Positions 1 to 10,063 of a DNA stretch of 64,000 bases are shown piece after piece (the first letter of the stretch is position 1; each line of letters starts with the position of its first letter). The DNA is taken from positions 1,489,501 through 1,553,500 of the forward strand of contig WPIO01000061.1 of the NCBI GenBank assembly GCA_009760855.2. Direction: 5' to 3'. The notes beneath the pieces are model-generated. The model saw only the letters and a program-made list of their open reading frames with translations. It was not told where the DNA came from and did no database searches. Both the position numbers and the translations under genes were made by a program. Origin of the DNA: Cristatella mucedo. Lineage: Eukaryota; Bryozoa; Phylactolaemata; Cristatellidae.

Positions 1-355
1 TGGAGACCATGCATTTAGTTCGTATGCTCCCAAAGCCTGGAACTCCCTCCCGACCTGCGTCAGAACATCCCCTGACCCGACCACATTTAAAAGGAACTTA
101 AAAACACACCTATTTAGGACAGCATTTAGTGGGTCCCTGTGATTCGTCCTTGACGTGCTTGTGCGTGCTGACACTGTGCATGCTGCCACTAACCACATTT
201 GCATGCCGACCCTGTGCATGTCACCCCTAACCATGTTATTCATCTTGTTTGTTTTTCAAGCATGATTTTACTTACCATTCAATTGCATTCCACTTTGCAG
301 CAAATGTAAAGCGCCTAGAAAGAGATTGTGTTATCTGAGAGCGCTTTATCAAGTA

Positions 356-405
<50 letters not shown>
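1..405 (+). mobile_element. LINE-A 3' end (L2-clade non-LTR retrotransposon), 5' truncated by window edge
   Basis: The first 140 bases encode the end of the LINE-A reverse transcriptase polyprotein (frame reading FSSYAPKAWNSLP-like, then TFKR.LKTHLF, ending near the stop after GSL). A 3' UTR follows, carrying CATGC-rich phrases such as gtgcatgctgccactaacca that recur throughout the window. The element ends with the hairpin at 308-347 (aaagcgcc ... gagcgcttt arms) and an (ATT)n tail at about 356-404. The hairpin plus trinucleotide tail marks the true 3' end. Confidence 0.85.
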
Positions 406-407
<2 letters not shown>

Positions 408-495
408 TACTGGGCTATCATGGCCCTACCCTTAGATGCACTTCATTCAGAACGTCTGCTAAGTGCCTAGAAAAAGACTGATTTCCTTGGGGTTC

Positions 496-546
496 TACAT
501 AAATGTCATATTAGTATGCTATGCATACTAATATGACATTTATGTA
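496..546. repeat. Perfect 24-bp inverted repeat with 3-base loop
   Basis: Left arm 496-519 begins tacataaatgtcatatta. The right arm 523-546 is its exact reverse complement, with spacer tat at 520-522. The arms are AT-rich and uninterrupted. The surrounding 405-870 interval holds no gene or recognisable LINE sequence. The structure could be a small foldback element, a recent inverted duplication, or a hairpin RNA precursor; the sequence alone does not decide. Confidence 0.9.
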
Positions 547-859
547 TCTAACATGCTATTTTCAATCAAACATGCATTTTTCAAAATGTTTTCAACCATT
601 ACTCAGAATTTCCACTTGATTATATAAGAAGTAATTCGCCGATAAAAGTCCTGCTCATCACTATTTCCTAGATCATTATGCAATTTAATAGTCAATTTTA
701 ACGACAAGTGTGCATGTTGTACCTACATCTGCAAATTATGGCACGATCTACTCTGATATTTTTGACATGCTGCTTATCATAGTTGTGGAATTGAAGCCTT
801 ATTATGAATATCACTAAGGTCAAAATGTAAGCATGAGGCCACCGACTTGTATTTATAGA

Positions 860-1320
860 CTCACACACTTGTGCAAGAGCTCACGTTCAAAACTGTCTGG
901 GTTGAGATTGCAGCTCAGGTCCGTGGTCAGCATTTGCCACGAATGTCAACCGACAGGCTTACGAAGACTACTTTAGACCAATCTACTATGTGCCAATCAA
1001 TTCTAGCAAAGGCTAAGTCTAGCTTCTATTATAGTTTGGTTGAATCAAACACAGACAATCCAAAAATGCTGATTTCTACCATCAACCATCTCCCTAAACG
1101 CTCCCAGGTTAGCTCCTTACCTAGTGTACTTCGTGGCGATCTAGCTGATCGCTTCTCTAGCTTCTTCGTCAGCTTCATCGACAAGATCACAGTGTCCACT
1201 GCTAAGGTAGCAGCATTTCCCGGAATCTTTTCCTTCAAGAAAAACCACACAGGACTCCTTTATCAGACCAGTTGAACTCTTATATTGAAACCTCAAACCT
1301 AGCAAGTAAGTTCTAGTTCA
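860..1320 (+). mobile_element. LINE-A internal fragment (linker between endonuclease and reverse transcriptase)
   Basis: The plus strand encodes SILAKAKSSFYYSLVESN, PKMLISTINHL and DLADRFSSFFVSFIDKI. These match the linker segment of the LINE-A copy at 34.2-34.5 kb. The fragment then jumps to DQLNSYIETSNLASKF-like coding near 1262-1318, skipping several hundred bases present in longer copies, so it carries an internal deletion. No functional product is expected. Confidence 0.75.
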
Positions 1321-1439
1321 AAGCCTGCCCCTGCTGAGCTCATCTCAAAGTTAGCCTACCAGTCTAACAACTACTAGCCTTCGAAACCTCATAGCTACCG
1401 TGTTTTTCATGAGAAACCTAGATTTGCTGCTGCCAACAG

Positions 1440-1935
1440 TTTCTAAGATCATAGATCTGCTCTTACTTCAGGTTTTGACCCTCCTGCAACAATTAAAGAG
1501 GCTGTTGCCAGGTCACTCATTGAGAAGTCAACATTCGACCAGAAGAAGTTAAGCAACTTCCATTTAGTCTCTGTCCTGCCATTTCCATAAAAAATAATCG
1601 ATAGTGAATTGAAGTGGCACACCAGCAAAACTCTTGTATTAAAAATCATTCTAGCAAGCAAGTTTCAGTCGGGATTAAGATATGATAAGGCTTGGTACGC
1701 TTCTTTTCACAATTTATACAAATTTTTGAGGATAAAATATCCAAACATAATCAAAACATTCATTTTTATGCAGATGACGTGCAGCTGTGACAGATTTGAT
1801 TCCTTCCAGCCTTCAAGCACATTGAGCTTTCTCAACTTCTGACTTGTCCATATTAAAAAAAACTAAAACGCATCTATTTATCACAGCATTTGGTGGGTCC
1901 CTGTGATACGTCCTTTCTGTGTTTATGCGTCCTGA
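1440..1935 (+). mobile_element. Degenerate LINE-A-like reverse transcriptase and 3' UTR scraps
   Basis: Pieces of RT coding are recognisable in order: a VARSLIEKSTFDQKKLSNF-like stretch near 1500-1560, ILASKFQSGLR near 1640-1680, HFYADDVQL near 1765-1790 (the YADD active-site motif), and the 3' UTR phrase tttggtgggtccctgtgat near 1890. Stops and deletions separate them. This is an old, heavily decayed copy. Confidence 0.55.
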
Positions 1936-1939
1936 CACT

Positions 1940-3850
1940 TCCTTAAAAGATTTTCCGAGGTTTCTGCATGCGATGTGGCTACCTTAATAAGGTCGTATAA
2001 GGTCCTTAATAAAGTCCCTAAAACAAGCTCGTCTCCTGAAGACAATATACCATCATTTCTGTGTTCTTCACTGGCAGACCTACTTAGTCCAGCCATTACC
2101 AAAATTTTTAATGGTTCTCTGGAAAAAGGGGTCGTACCAAAGTCCTTCAAATTGGCCATCGTTAGGCCAATACTTAAATCGCCCGGATTAGATACAGAGG
2201 TCCTTGCAAACAATTGCCTAGTTTTTCTTCTTTTTTTTGGACTAAGATTATTGAAAAAAATTACCGCTAAGCAGCTGGTAGCACATAATGAAAGTAATGA
2301 AATGTTAGAATAATTTCAATGGGGGTTTTAAGCGGCAGCTCTCTGCTGAAACTGCTCTCCTCCGTGTTACCAATGAAATCCTAAGCAGCAACGATGACGG
2401 GAATTTCACTGCCCTGGTGCTGCTAGATCTATCAGCTGCCTGCAACACAATTGATCACGATGTCCAACTTGAAAGATTAAGAGCAATCGTCTGGCAGACG
2501 AGACACTGACGTGGTTTAAATCGTACTTATCCTATCGTTTTTAATCCCCGTCGTCTGGGGTCAGGTCTCACACACGAGACAGGTTACCTCTGGGAGTCAG
2601 GTCTCATCCACTAGACCAGTCACCTGTGGAGTCCTTCAAGGGTCCGTTGCTGTTCTCAATGTATACTCAACCCATGGCAAAAGTAATTACTGCCCATGGA
2701 ATAGGATATCACTTTTATGCTGACGATATTCAGCTGCATATTCCATTCAAACCTTCGGAATCTGCTGCAGCAACTGATATACTAAATGCTTGCCGTGCCG
2801 ACATTCGATCCTGGATGGTGGAAAATTTCTTGAAACTAAACGACCATAAAACTGAAATGCTGCTCATAGGAAACCATAAGCGTGTGGATGGATTAGAAGG
2901 CTTTGATCTTTTACTAGGTGATACTGTTGTGCGACTATCACCACGTGCTCAATTTAGGTGTAGTTTTTTACAACCGACTAAATTTTAAAATTTCACTCAT
3001 AAAACTACAGTTAGCCATCACGTCAGATCCCTATCTAATATAAGGGGCTGTCTTCCACGGTGGCTTGTAAAACATTTAGCTAGCTCCTTAGTTTTGTCTC
3101 GGCTTGATTATTATATATATAATTCATTTGTATAGCGCCCAAGAGAACCTAATCTTTATTCAGGTGCTTCATATATGCCTCGGAGATTGAGCCCACGACC
3201 TCAGCCAGACTGGGCGAGCACCTTAACCACTGGACCACATCAGTTTTAATTCCCTTCTGGCTGTGCTAACGAAAAAAGAAACTAGGCCACTGCAGATGGC
3301 CATGAATATGGCTGCAAGGCTAGCTTGCAAATCCCAGAGGTTTGACCGTCTGTCTCTCTGCTGAAAGAGCTAGAATGACTGTCGGTTGATCAAAGGATAC
3401 AGAGCAAAGTTCTGATGCTGATCCGCAAGGCCTGCCACGGCTTGGCTCCTCCATACCTATCTAAACTACTGCACCAGTTCCAGCCTCCTCGTGCCCTCAG
3501 GTCCTGCGTGGACAATAAATTAGCTGTTCTATTCCTCTGCTTAAAGATCGTTGGCGACAGAAGCGTTTGCTCTGCAGGTCCTAGACTGTGGAACTCGCTT
3601 CCACGATTCTTACGCAACGACAACTACTCTGCTGCTGCTGACTCAGGCACATTCTTTTCAGTGGCCCTGAGCTGCTACTTCAATGCAACTCACTACCTCA
3701 ACTGCTCTCATGACTACTATGCTTCCAACTTTCTCTTTATTGCGTGAGATGAAGTCTGTTGGCTACCAAATGCGTACCGAAAGCCACATAGGCTGTGAGT
3801 GCGCTATACAAAACTCTCCTACGTAACACCCACATGGTCTTTGTGGCTTT
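1940..3850 (+). mobile_element. LINE-B reverse transcriptase copy, decayed, split by a SINE
   Basis: Coding remnants follow the same order as the better LINE-B copy at 11.3-13.0 kb: KTSSSPEDNIPSFL near 2018-2055, GVVPKSFKLAIVRPILK near 2130-2180, LLDLSAACNTIDHDV near 2420-2465, HFYADDIQLHIPFKPSES near 2710-2765, MVENFLKLNDHKTEMLLIG near 2815-2870, and CHGLAPPYLSKLLHQFQP near 3430-3490. The 3' UTR motif tacgtaacacccacatgg at about 3819-3836 begins the LINE-B terminal hairpin. Frameshifts and stops break the frame several times. SINE-1 interrupts the element at 3108-3246. Confidence 0.8.
3108..3246 (-). mobile_element. SINE-1 (tRNA-derived), minus orientation, inserted in LINE-B
   Basis: Read on the minus strand, a tRNA-like head (tggtccagtggttaaggtgc as A-box region, then a degenerate ggctcaatctcc-type B-box region) is followed by a tail ending gcgctatacaaatgaatt. 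LINE-B coding is interrupted in the LSRLDYCNSLLAGL region and resumes afterwards, so the SINE postdates the LINE-B copy. Confidence 0.75.
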
Positions 3851-3852
3851 GT

Positions 3853-4036
3853 GCAGTCTCGGACCTGCAGAGCAAAAGCTTCGGTCCTCAAAGGTCTTTA
3901 ACCGTATGAATGAAACAGCTCATTTATTATCCATAAATGACCTGATAGCACGAGGAGGCTGAAAATGGTGCAGCAGTTCATCTAGGCATGAAGGAACCTA
4001 GCCGTGGCCGGCCTAGTGGGTCAGCATAAGAACTCT
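3853..4036 (-). mobile_element. LINE-B 3'-region fragment in inverted orientation
   Basis: On the minus strand this carries the LINE-B segment that elsewhere encodes KLAVPFLRLKTVGDRSF and RLWNSLP. It abuts the plus-oriented LINE-B 3' end inside its terminal hairpin, giving a tail-to-tail foldback. Confidence 0.65.
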
Positions 4037-6112
4037 ATAATAATAATAATAATAATAATGTACTTGATAAAGCGCCCTCAGAGAACACAATCTCTTTCTA
4101 GGCGCTTTACATTTGCTGCAATGAGAAATGCAATTGAATTGTAAGTAAAATCATGCTTGAAAAACAAACAAAATGAATAACATGGTTAAGGGTGACATGC
4201 ACAGGGTCAGCATGCAAATGTGGTTAGTGGCAGCATGCACAGTGTCAGCACGCATAAGCACATGAAGGACGAATCACAGGGACCCACTAAATACTGTCCT
4301 AAATAGGTGTGTTTTTAAGTTCCTTTTAAATGTGGTCAGGTCAGGGGATGTTCTTCCGCAGGTCGGGAGGGAGTTCCAGGCTTTGGGAGCATACGAACTA
4401 AATGCACGGTCTCCAAAGGATTTGAGGTTTGTATGAGGTATTTCTAGACTGCTGGATTCCGAAAAGCGGGTGTTACGATGCTTGGCCTGATGGGGCAGTA
4501 TGTCGGAGAGATAGGCTGGAGCCATAGGCTGAAGGGACCTAAAAGTGAGCGACAAATCGTTGAAGTCAATCCGTTGCTTGACTGGCAGCCAGTGCAGGTC
4601 AGCGAGAAGTGGAGTAATGTGGCAACTGCGACGCTCACGACAGACAAGCCTAGCTGCAGAGTTTTGCACCAGCTGCAATCGCCTGATCGCACATGCTGGT
4701 AGGCCAGTAAGCAGTGAGTTGCAGAAGTCGAGACGAGATGTCACGAATGCATGGACCAACTTAGATGTGGTATCCTTATCTAAACAAGCCCGAATTTTAG
4801 CAATATTATGAAGCTAAAAATAGGCAGATTTGACCGTGGAGCTGATATGGTCGTCTAAGGAGAGGTCGCTTTGGAATATGACATCTAGATTTCGAGCTGA
4901 ATCGACAGGAGATATGCTGGCAGAGCCAATTTTGAGCGTCAGCCTTTCCGATTTCTGAATCACACTGGGTTTCCCCATGACTAGTAAGTTAGTTTTGTCA
5001 TCGTTTAGTTTTAGAAAATGTGCTGCCATCCATGTGCAGATGTCATCAATGCATGCAGCAAGTGAGTTTAGAGAATTTGAGGTGCTTGAAGGCTGGGAGG
5101 GATCAAAGCAAAGGTACAACTGGGTGTCATCCGCATAGAAGTGAAAGCCTAGATTGTGCTTGGCAATCACATCAGCAAGAGGCAGAGTATAAACCGTGAA
5201 AAGAACCGGACCTAGCACGGAGCCCTGAGGTACTCCATATTTCAGAGGTACTTCAGATGATCGTTGTCCATTCAAGTCAATACTCTGGAGTCTGCCACCG
5301 AGATAGGACCTGAACCACTGCAGAGCAGTGCCAGTGATGCCCAGGCGAGATGAGAGGCGCTCTAGAAGAACTTTGTGATCGATGGTGTCAAAAGCTGCCG
5401 AAAGATCGAGCAAAACATGCAGAGACACTCTGCCCATGTCTGCATTCCTATGTAGGTCGTTGTATACCCGAAGCAATGCTGACTTAGTCGAGTGATTAGC
5501 TCTAAAGCCGGACTGGAACTTACTAGCAAGGTGTGAGGTTTCGATAAATGAGTTTAGCTGGTCTGCCACGACCCATTCCAGTGTCTGATAGAAATGGTAG
5601 AAGGGAGACTGGGCGGTAGTTGCTCAAGTTCTCTCGGTCTAGTGTTGCTTTCTTGAGGAGAGGCCTGACTACAGCTTTTTTGAAAGGTGCTGGGACATGA
5701 CCTGAGGCTAATGACATATCAATGATGCTGGTTATGCATGGCAGCAGCAGATCAATGCAACGTAGGAGCAGGACAGCGGGAATAGGGTCCAGAGGACTTA
5801 TTGTCTTCTTTGATTGCGATACGAACTTTAGGACTAGATCACTAGTGACCTGCTTAAATGCAGACATTGAGGTGCAGCCAGGAACCGAGGAACAGCATTC
5901 TAGTGGGAGGTTGTCATCGCATGGATGGATTCCCTGATCTTGTCTATCTTCTGCACAAAGAATCGAGGGAAGCGATCGGCTAGATCATCACAAGGATCAT
6001 CAGGTAAGGAGCTAATCTGGGAAAGGTTGAGGAGATGGTTTATTGTCGACATCAGCATTTTTGGATTGTGCATCTGTGATTCAACAATGTTTCTATAGAA
6101 GCTAGACTGTAC
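4037..6112 (-). mobile_element. LINE-A copy, 5' truncated, minus orientation
   Basis: From right to left on the minus strand the element has the endonuclease-RT linker, the RT domain, the RT C-terminal region, the 3' UTR, the terminal hairpin (tgataaagcgccctcagaga near 4066) and the trinucleotide tail seen here as (aat)n at about 4038-4060. It stops at about 6112 within the linker, a 5' truncation typical of target-primed reverse transcription. Confidence 0.9.
4274..5870 (-). pseudogene. LINE-A reverse transcriptase coding region (broken)
   Basis: Three open segments (5523-5867, 4814-5569, 4274-4759) cover one RT protein. Visible motifs are PLDPIPAVLLLRCIDLLLP at the start of the fingers, LLDLSAAFDTIDHKVLLERL, GVPQGSVLGPVLFTVYTLPL and FHFYADDTQLYLCF, which includes the catalytic YADD. 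The C-terminal region shows DFCNSLLTGLPACAIRRLQL, LHWLPVKQRIDF and APKAWNSLP. This order and these signatures are typical of L2/CR1-group LINEs. Frame changes near 5545 and 4785 show it is dead. Confidence 0.88.
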
Positions 6113-6495
6113 TCATTACAGCATTTAGGGGGTCCCTGTGATTCGACATCTAAATACATAAATAAAATTCATTTGTATAACACTCTAAGAGAACTTAATC
6201 TCTATTAACGCACTTCAAATGTGCCAGGGGCTCGAACCAGCGACCTCGGCCAGACCTTGGTTCGGGGCGAGTACCTTAACTACTGCATGCGAGCTGACAC
6301 CGTGCATGCTGCCACTAACCATACTTGCTTGCATGCTGACCCTGTGCATGTCACCCCTAACCATGTTATTCTTGTTCGTTATTGAGCATGCTACCACTAA
6401 CCACTCGATCGTGTTTCCTTTACAGCAATTGTAAAGCGTTTAGAAAGAAATTTAATTCTCTGAGGGCGCTTTATCAGTGTTATTATTATTATCAA
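6113..6495 (+). mobile_element. LINE-A 3' UTR and tail, interrupted by SINE-1
   Basis: 6113-6150 matches tacagcatttag.gggtccctgtgattcg and 6291-6495 continues with accgtgcatgctgccactaa, the hairpin and a (TTA)n tail at about 6478-6492. The intervening 140 bases are a SINE-1, giving a clear nested insertion. Confidence 0.8.
6151..6290 (-). mobile_element. SINE-1, minus orientation, nested in a LINE-A 3' UTR
   Basis: The sequence attcatttgtataacactct at its left end is the reverse complement of the SINE tail. Its right part, gggcgagtaccttaacta, is the reverse complement of the tRNA-like A-box region. LINE-A sequence continues on both sides. Confidence 0.75.
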
Positions 6496-6559
6496 CTGGA
6501 AGCCATCGAAGCTGCTTCAGTAAATGACGGAACTGAACCCCTGTGATTGTATTGCCGAC

Positions 6560-6755
6560 ATTCGGTGAACCCTAATGGCTCATTAGGTAAGGCGGTTGCT
6601 TTTCACGACCTCGGCCCCAAGGTTGTGGGTTGGAATCCTGCGGTGGGCGATCATTTATCACTACTGCAAGCGATGGTGATAGCCGTAAAGGCTCTTCTGT
6701 CGCTATACAAAAAGAGTCTGTCAAATCAGATAGTATTTTTTTTATTATTCGCACC
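6560..6755 (+). mobile_element. SINE-2 (second tRNA-derived SINE family), plus orientation
   Basis: The head ggctcattaggtaaggcggt resembles a tRNA A box, and ggttgtgggttggaatcctg is the B-box region. A body then reads gggcgatcatttatcactac, tggtgatagccgtaaaggct and cttctgtcgc. It ends in a T-rich tail near 6735. Near-identical copies lie at 40843-41016 and, more diverged, at 60535-60710. Confidence 0.75.
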
Positions 6756-6959
6756 TGGATAGAAGAAAACGCTTTCAAACGGAATGGAAACTTGCTTAAT
6801 ATTTGAGGTAAAATCTCGTGTCGCTCAGAAATAGGAAGGCCAGCCCTCGAAATGACCATGGCCAGTAAGCCTGCCTACTTTCAGGTAGGTAATAGTGCAA
6901 ACATGTTTGGCCAGTTCAGAAAAGTCTGTTAAAGCTTAATCAGTTAATGAATGATCTGT

Positions 6960-7200
6960 GAATGTTGGTCTGTGCTTCTGTAACTCACTACTCCAAGGTC
7001 TTGCTTCTTGTGTGATAGGATGCCCACAGGCAAAACTGTACAGCTTCTCTGCGGCTTCTCTGTCGTGAACGTCAATACTGACCCATTACACCACCTCTCA
7101 CGGAGCTACACTGGCTCCCCATTGAATGACGTATCAACTTCCGATTCCTGCCACTCACCTCTAGGTTTCCATTTCTCCGGCATAGACCATATGCACCACA
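6960..7200 (+). mobile_element. LINE-C fragment (diverged L2-like RT C-terminal region)
   Basis: The text tctgtaactcactactccaa corresponds to the FCNSLL signature, and tacactggctccccattgaa to LHWLPxK, as in LINE-A and B, but the nucleotide match is poor. The frame is broken. I treat it as an older third lineage. Confidence 0.5.
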
Positions 7201-7389
7201 GCATGCACAAGCACATGCAAATGTCTTACACATACTTGCAGATATTGAAATTGTGCTATCATTCATTGTTGAGGTCTGGTCATTGGCCTCCTTTTTTTCA
7301 CCATCTATACTCTGTCTCTCACTCTGGCCTATGCCATCACCAAACACCAAATCTCGGCTTTGAATCCTTTTAAGTCGTTTCCTCATCCG

Positions 7390-7925
7390 ACTTACTTAAG
7401 GGTAGGTACTGGCCAGGAGTCCCTAATAAAGGGGTTTGCAGTAACCTAGACGCGATATCACAAACGTAGCAGCTAATTTTACTGCTGTGCTGTAATCTAA
7501 GCAGGCCCAGGTTTGGGAGATGTTCCTTAGTTGAAAGTGGATTTGACAGAAGGAAATGTTCACCTAATGACAAGTCCTTGTGGAATATTTACAAAATATA
7601 ATTAATTTGCATAACGCCTTAAGAGAACGTAATCTATATTCAGGCGCTTCACATCTGTCTCGGGCCTCGAGCCCACGACCTCAGCCACGACCTTGGTTGG
7701 GGCGAGCACCTTAACCGCTGGACAAAACTAGCTCGGCGAAGATCGACCTAGGTGAGCATATCAGGAGTATTGCTGAATGGACCCATCTCGAGGATGACAC
7801 CAAGTTTTCCTATAACTATTAGGCTGTTATTATCTTCACTAAGCTTCAGGAAGTTAATAGCAATCCAACTGCGAATGTCTTCAGCAATACATACTGCGAA
7901 GGAAATCTTCGTCGAACTAGTAAAA
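7390..7925 (-). mobile_element. LINE-C fragment, minus orientation, split by SINE-1 at 7589-7745
   Basis: The segments 7390-7588 and 7746-7925 correspond on the minus strand to parts of the RT thumb and post-RT region. For example, aagcttcaggaagttaatag in the 7840s matches the position of NFLKLNEDKT, and aagcaggcccaggtttggga matches the RACLD position. It is too decayed for continuous coding. Confidence 0.5.
7589..7745 (-). mobile_element. SINE-1, minus orientation
   Basis: It shows the reverse complement of the SINE-1 tail (aattaatttgcataacgcct), the B-box region cgggcctcgagcccacgacc and the A-box region gcgagcaccttaaccgctgg, ending tagctcggcg. It is close to full length. Confidence 0.8.
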
Positions 7926-8213
7926 AATCAGTAGAAAACTCCTCTAATTTGTCGTCAAAGGCGTCGCTGCCACATCGCACCGCTTCTGTTCGAGCTTAAC
8001 TTGCTCCAAATCAAACGCATCTAATCAATTTCAAGATCCTCTTTCTTGATTGCATGTCGCTTCACTAGATTGTACCAAACTAACTACCGTAATTAATTTC
8101 TCCTCCAGTGTGATCTCTCACCACCCGCTTTAAAATATCTTCTAGTGATCTCTTCAGCTTAAACGCACCAAAAGTCAGGAACTGGCTTTCTGCTACGGTT
8201 GCTACCTGCAATG

Positions 8214-8412
8214 ACCTTGCATGGTTTGCATGCTGACCCAGTGCATGTAACCCCTAACCATGTTATTCATTTTGTTTGTTTTTCAAGCATGATTTTACTT
8301 ACTATTCTATTGCGTATCACTTTGCAGCAAATGTAAAGCGCATAGAAAGAGATTAAGTTCTCTGAGGGCGCTTTATCAAGTGCAATATTATTATTATTAT
8401 TATTATTATGGT
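8214..8412 (+). mobile_element. LINE-A 3' UTR and (ATT)n tail, severely 5' truncated
   Basis: It begins within the 3' UTR (tttgcatgctgacccagtgc), carries tgtttttcaagcatgatttt and the terminal hairpin (aaagcgcatagaaagagatt ... gagggcgcttt), and ends with (TTA)n at about 8388-8410. No coding remains. Confidence 0.85.
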
Positions 8413-8859
8413 TTGTCTAAGGTAAATACACGCCTGTTCCGGTCAGCTTATCCTTTCCCAGTGAACTCATCTTCTGCTGCTCCTGTGTGCTTTGGGTGCT
8501 TGCATGTGCATGATTGAGTGAAACTTCCAGAGGTTCATTCAACCGATATCTCCACGTTTTCTTTAGCCTGGTGGCCTAAGCATGATATTGGCTTGCTTTT
8601 GCATGCTCGACACTGTGCATGTCATCAAACCTTGGTTACCATTTCTCTCTCCGCGAGTTTCAAAGTACCTAAATAGGGATTTATTTTTTAGAGCATTATA
8701 TAAAATGATCTATTATTATAATTATTCCTTTGCAACAGATTTCAAATGCCAAGAAAAGATGCGTACATTGTACAGAAAGAAATTTGAATCTCTTAGAGTG
8801 CTATAAACATTTCGTTATGTTATTATCTATTATTATAATCATTACTATCGTCATCAAAA

Positions 8860-9310
8860 ATCTAGCTGCCGCTTCGCACCACATTTGTTTTAATTCCACT
8901 GGCTCCGTATCAAGAATGGCATTGACTTCAAGACTCTTCATCTGGCCGACAAATCACTTTAGTGGCCTGCATCAGCCCCACTCGAAGTCCTTGGCCCTAG
9001 TCACTTCGCCGGACCGCACACTATAGCTAATGTTTGTGTGATCCTGTTAAATGTGGGACTGCCTTCAGTTTGCACGCACCAAAATCTGGAACTCGCTACA
9101 GGCTTATGTCACCCTTTGCATTGACTGAGTATCAGCTAAAGACAGATCTGTTCCTCTGAACTGCATCTCAATCGCCTCGTCCTCTATTTTCCGTTTACTT
9201 TTATGCTTGGCGAGCTTACCCGTGTATGATTTAGTGGATGTTGCTTACCAGGGGTCGTGCTAACCAGCGGCTTATATTGTACTCTCCTGCAAATTTGATC
9301 TAAGCATAAT
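8860..9310 (+). mobile_element. LINE-C 3' coding remnant
   Basis: The stretch encodes pieces resembling the end of an L2-like RT (IDFKT, then a KxWNSL-like region near 9085 reading NLELATGL, then a TEYQLKTDLFL-like end near 9130-9155). It is old and full of stops. Confidence 0.4.
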
Positions 9311-9367
9311 ACCTTGCTTGCCATTACTCTTGGCTATTGCACCTCTTGCAACGAGCTGCCAAGCGTG

Positions 9368-9475
9368 TCGATAGTAATAATAATGTTATCTATAGCGCCC
9401 TAATAGAACCCAATCTCTTTCCAGGTACTTTGCATTTGCTGCAAAGGAAGCACGATCGATTGCGATAGATATTGG
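9368..9475 (-). mobile_element. LINE-A-type 3' tail remnant, minus orientation
   Basis: The sequence agtaataataatgttatcta followed by tagcgccctaatagaaccca and tttgctgcaaaggaagcacg is the reverse complement of the LINE-A hairpin and tail. Confidence 0.6.
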
Positions 9476-10063
9476 TTCTTTTAAAGCTCTATATTTTACG
9501 GGTTTATTATTATTATTATCAGCTCTCGGTTGTTGCTTCTCTTGCAGGAAGTTATATAGCACCTGGCTGCAGATTTGGTTTTCATAAAACGCTGAGCAAA
9601 ATACTTATTCTTATTAATAATAATATTATTATTCCGATTAATATTGTTACTAGAAAGAGAGCTAGTTTCCTTGGAGTATTGTGCAGATGTTTTATTATTA
9701 ACATTACCTGCAAGTTCCGCAGCAAACCAGCTCCCAAGTTTATGCTTTAAAGTGCGTGCGAAACGTAGCGGCGACTCGATACCTACCGGCGGGCTTTCTC
9801 CGGCGGGTCAGTGAGAACCTTCCTGCATCCTGCGTTCGCCCTATCAACAGCTCGGCTATCAAACCTACGACTCGTAAGTTTAAAGCGCTGAATAGTACTT
9901 GTTGTGGTAGTAGCCCACCCGCCGTAGCCCAGCTCGTTGAGAAACGTCGTCCGACGGCCGTTACCAAGGTCCAATTCAAATTCGAAGAGCCAGCGTCCGC
10001 CGGCCGGACGCAAACGGTAGAGAATACGAGCCACTTCATCGCCGTCGCCCAGTTGTTGGACAG

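Noticed and set aside
356-404. (ATT)n and (AAT)n runs as independent microsatellites or CRISPR-like arrays
   Set aside because: Nearly all follow the LINE-A hairpin and are its 3' tail. There are no regular spacers.
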